Shown one piece after another: positions 61,570 to 64,000 of a stretch of 64,000 nucleotides of DNA. The stretch spans positions 1-64,000 of the forward strand of contig CAKPAI010000006.1 of the NCBI GenBank assembly GCA_934133005.1, in the 5' to 3' direction. The position numbers and the translations under genes are program-made. Position 1 is the first letter of the stretch; each line of letters begins with the position of its first letter. The DNA comes from an uncultured Clostridia bacterium. GTDB lineage: Bacteria > Bacillota > Clostridia > TANB77 > CAG-508. The notes below the pieces were generated by a model, which ran no database searches, had not been told where the DNA came from, and worked only from the letters and a program-made list of their open reading frames with translations.

Positions 61570-62706
61570 AATATGTGGGGAGATATAGCAATAGCGTTTT
61601 TACTAGCATTTATAACAGCTTATGTAATAACGCCATATACAATAAGATTAGCAAGAAAAGTAGGAGCAGTGGACCTTCCAGATAAAAGAAGAGTAAATAA
61701 AGAAGCAATGCCACGTTTAGGAGGACTTGCTGTAATTGCAGGATTTGTGGTATCTGTCATTTATCTTGTAATATCGATGGCTCTAGAGAAAAAAATAGAT
61801 TTTATGCAGGATGAATTATATAAAAAACTTATTGGCTTTTTTGCAGGAATACTAGTATTAGGTGTTATTTGTTTTATAGATGATGCAAAAGATATTCCGC
61901 CACTTGTAAAACTTGGAGGACAACTTATTGCAGCAATACTAGTTGCTTCTAGTGGAATTTTAATTGATAATTTTACAATACCATTTGCTGAAAATGGAGT
62001 CGTTTTGAATGAAGTGTTTAGTTTTTTACTAACGGTTGGTTGGATAGTTGGTGTCACTAATGCAATAAATCTTATAGATGGATTGGATGGCCTTTCTTCA
62101 GGAATAACACTAATTTCATGTATATCGCTTCTTATAATATTTGCATTAAATGAATCACCACTTATAGCAGTGGTATTAATTACAGCTCTAGCTGGATCAA
62201 TTGTAGGATTTTTGCCATATAATTTTAATCCTGCAAAAACATTTATTGGAGATGTTGGCTCTAATTTTATGGGGTTCTCAATTGCTGTAATATCAATTTT
62301 AGGTGTGGCAAAAACTTATACAGTAGTTGTAATTGTAGCACCAATAATGGTGCTTGCTCTTCCAATATTTGATACTATTTGGGCAATTATTAGGAGACTC
62401 ATAAAAACAAAATCAATAAAAGGAATATTTAAAGCAGATAAAGGACATTTACATCACAGATTAATGGCTCGTGGATATACGCAAAAGCAAGCTGTACTTA
62501 TTTTATATGGAGCAACAGCAACTTTAGGAATGACAGCAATTGTATTATTAGATAGTGGTGTATGGAAAGCCTTATCATTTGCTTTACTTGTAATTGCGAT
62601 ATTTGCAATTGGATATAAAGATATCTTTCATCTAAAAGAAGAAACGATGGCAAATAAAGCAAAAATAACAGAGGATGCAGAAAACCAGAAAGAGCAAAAT
62701 AAATAG
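61567..62706 (+). CDS. Undecaprenyl-phosphate GlcNAc-1-phosphate transferase (TagO/WecA/MraY family)
   Basis: 379 residues, about eleven helices. Motifs: D-L-P-D-K-R-R-V-N, P-R-L-G-G-L-A-V, F-I-D-D-A-K-D-I-P-P, N-L-I-D-G-L-D-G-L-S-S-G, F-I-G-D-V-G-S-N-F-M-G-F and H-L-H-H-R-L. It starts synthesis of wall teichoic-type polymers or linkage units on undecaprenyl phosphate. Start chosen as TTG 61567 because of the hairpin arrangement upstream; ATG 61573 is the alternative. Own promoter. Confidence 0.92.
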   Translation: MNMWGDIAIAFLLAFITAYVITPYTIRLARKVGAVDLPDKRRVNKEAMPRLGGLAVIAGFVVSVIYLVISMALEKKIDFMQDELYKKLIGFFAGILVLGVICFIDDAKDIPPLVKLGGQLIAAILVASSGILIDNFTIPFAENGVVLNEVFSFLLTVGWIVGVTNAINLIDGLDGLSSGITLISCISLLIIFALNESPLIAVVLITALAGSIVGFLPYNFNPAKTFIGDVGSNFMGFSIAVISILGVAKTYTVVVIVAPIMVLALPIFDTIWAIIRRLIKTKSIKGIFKADKGHLHHRLMARGYTQKQAVLILYGATATLGMTAIVLLDSGVWKALSFALLVIAIFAIGYKDIFHLKEETMANKAKITEDAENQKEQNK

Positions 62707-62716
62707 GAGAAATAAA

Positions 62717-63664
62717 ATGAAAAAAATTACAATTTTAGTACCAGCATATAATGAAGAAGAATCACTAAATGCGTTATATGAAAGAATAAGCAAAATAATG
62801 AATTCAATGGAAAATTATGAATTTGAATTATTATTTATAAATGATGGAAGTAAAGATAAAACTTTAAGTATGATAAAAGAATTGAGAAGTAAAGATAACA
62901 GAGTATGCTATGTGGATTTTTCAAGAAACTTTGGAAAAGAAATAGCCATGATAGCGGGGCTTGACTATGCGACTGGAGATTGCGTAATTATAATGGATGC
63001 AGACCTTCAAGATCCCCCAGAGTTAATTCCTCAAATGGTAGAGCTTTGGGAGCAAGGATATGATGATGTATATGCAAAAAGAAGATCAAGAGCAGGAGAA
63101 ACTTGGTTAAAAAAATTTACATCAAAAATGTACTATAAAGTATTGCAAAGTCTAACTAAAGTGGAAATTCAAAAAGATACTGGAGATTTCAGACTATTAG
63201 ATAGAAGATGTGTAAATGCTTTAAGGAAAATGAGAGAAAATGGTAGATGTTCAAAGAGCATGTTTAGCTGGATTGGATACAATAAAAAAGAAATAATGTA
63301 TGATAGAGATCCAAGATTTGCAGGCCAAACAAAGTGGAACTACAAAAAATTAATAGACCTAGCAATAGATGGAATAACATCATTTACAACGTCACCACTT
63401 AGAATTGCAACATATATTAGTATACCAACTTTTCTAACATTACTTATTTATTTCATATATGTAATAGTAAAATGTATAAGACTAAATATAGCAATACAAG
63501 CATTCCAAGCAACAATTTTATTAATATTATTCTTTGCAGGAATACAAATAATTCTAATTGGAATTATGGGAGAATATCTAGGCAGAATATTTAATGAATC
63601 AAAAAATAGACCATTATATTTAGTAAATGAATATAATGGCGAGAAAGAAATGAACGATAAATAG
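62717..63664 (+). CDS. GtrB-like polyprenyl-phosphate glycosyltransferase
   Basis: 315 residues from the ATG at 62717 behind TAGGAGA. GT2 domain with L-V-P-A-Y-N-E-E-E-S-L, F-I-N-D-G-S-K-D-K-T, F-S-R-N-F-G-K-E, M-D-A-D-L-Q-D-P-P-E-L-I-P and D-T-G-D-F-R-L-L-D-R, followed by two transmembrane helices. It makes the polyprenyl-phosphate glucose (or similar) used by GtrII-like proteins such as that at 39.1 kb. Confidence 0.92.
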   Translation: MKKITILVPAYNEEESLNALYERISKIMNSMENYEFELLFINDGSKDKTLSMIKELRSKDNRVCYVDFSRNFGKEIAMIAGLDYATGDCVIIMDADLQDPPELIPQMVELWEQGYDDVYAKRRSRAGETWLKKFTSKMYYKVLQSLTKVEIQKDTGDFRLLDRRCVNALRKMRENGRCSKSMFSWIGYNKKEIMYDRDPRFAGQTKWNYKKLIDLAIDGITSFTTSPLRIATYISIPTFLTLLIYFIYVIVKCIRLNIAIQAFQATILLILFFAGIQIILIGIMGEYLGRIFNESKNRPLYLVNEYNGEKEMNDK

Positions 63665-63716
63665 AAGGGAGAAGACTGATTTTTGAAAGCAATTAAAATC
63701 AGTCTATGAACTTATG
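63664..63716 (+). promoter_or_regulatory. Second Shine-Dalgarno/hairpin/start arrangement, before ruvB
   Basis: GAAGGGAG (63664-63671) is followed by AGACTGATTTT (63673-63683) and its perfect complement AAAATCAGTCT (63695-63705), an 11-bp stem with an 11-base loop. The ruvB ATG at 63714 comes 8 bases after the stem. A three-codon frame (ATG AAC TTA TGA at 63706-63717) overlaps the ruvB start. Confidence 0.6.
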
Positions 63717-64000
63717 ATGGAAAATATAATTACAAAACCAGAAATAACAGATAAGACAGAGGAAAAATTTGAAAGTACTTTAAGACCTCAAAAGTTAGAT
63801 GATTACATTGGACAAAAAAAAGTAAAAGATAGTATGAAAATTTGTATAGAAGCTGCAAAAATGAGAAATGAGTCTCTTGACCATGTACTTCTATACGGAC
63901 CTCCAGGATTAGGAAAGACTACACTTGCAAGTATTATTGCAAATGAAATGGAAGCAAACTTGAAAATAACGTCAGGACCAACAATAACAAAACCAGGAGA
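63714..64000 (+). CDS. ruvB: Holliday junction helicase RuvB (3' end outside window)
   Basis: First 95 residues. E-S-T-L-R-P-Q-K-L-D-D-Y-I-G-Q, H-V-L-L-Y-G-P-P-G-L-G-K-T-T-L-A (Walker A) and I-T-S-G-P are diagnostic of RuvB. It drives branch migration with RuvA. RuvA is not encoded immediately upstream here, which differs from the common ruvA-ruvB order. ATG 63714 and 63717 are both in frame. Confidence 0.95.
   Translation, partial: MMENIITKPEITDKTEEKFESTLRPQKLDDYIGQKKVKDSMKICIEAAKMRNESLDHVLLYGPPGLGKTTLASIIANEMEANLKITSGPTITKPG

Noticed and set aside
1..64000. CRISPR array or toxin-antitoxin system
   Set aside because: No regularly spaced repeats and no recognisable cas or toxin-antitoxin gene pair were seen.

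Overview
The window comes from a very AT-rich, endospore-forming Firmicute, most likely an uncultured gut-type clostridium. The grounds are strong Shine-Dalgarno sites, frequent TTG starts, a tRNA with encoded CCA, a gerA-type germination operon, spoIVA, sigma-G-like promoters and a LexA box of the Gram-positive type. Almost all genes sit on the + strand.

Layout. 1-560: the 3' end of a large serine recombinase abuts a peroxiredoxin gene that begins only at its catalytic cysteine motif, so this looks like the right end of an integrated element. 1.2-14.4 kb: housekeeping genes (DUF1540 protein, tRNA-Gln, Ig-like/polysaccharide deacetylase, YlmH, SOS-controlled Y-family polymerase, FolD, DprA, PBP1, CysS, DUF1189 protein, FtsH-like protease). 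14.5-20.1 kb: sporulation genes (gerAA-AB-AC on the minus strand, spoIVA on the plus strand); gerAC and spoIVA each carry a one-base +1 frameshift at a CGG codon. 20.2-27.6 kb: UDP-sugar pyrophosphorylase, forespore-type membrane proteins (DUF421, DUF4363 and a small membrane protein) behind sigma-G-like promoters, an HD protein, DapA, phosphofructokinase, and a VanZ/PssD fusion with PssE.

27.8-64 kb is a very large surface-polysaccharide locus: LCP ligase, initiating sugar-phosphate transferase, many GT2/GT4 glycosyltransferases (two are double-domain fusions), a Wzx-like flippase, two polymerase/ligase-like membrane proteins, a Wzm/Wzt-type ABC exporter, UDP-galactopyranose mutase with a GlfT2-like galactofuranosyltransferase, GtrII-like and GtrB-like modification enzymes, and three tandem acyltransferase-3 genes. 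Two of these acyltransferases carry (AC)n tracts inside their coding sequence. A glycyl radical enzyme and its activase sit in the middle of the locus. The locus ends with a ricin-lectin/glucosaminidase/SH3 wall hydrolase, a TagO/WecA-like phosphotransferase and a second polyprenyl glycosyltransferase, followed by ruvB, which runs off the window.

Most notable: (1) in-frame CGG is almost absent, yet occurs exactly at both +1 frameshift points in sporulation genes, suggesting programmed frameshifting at an unread or hungry codon; (2) phase-variable dinucleotide tracts in two adjacent O-acyltransferases; (3) a glycyl radical enzyme pair in a capsule locus; (4) two genes (tagO-like, ruvB) with a perfect hairpin inserted between Shine-Dalgarno and start codon. 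All assignments come from reading motifs in the sequence; no database search was run.
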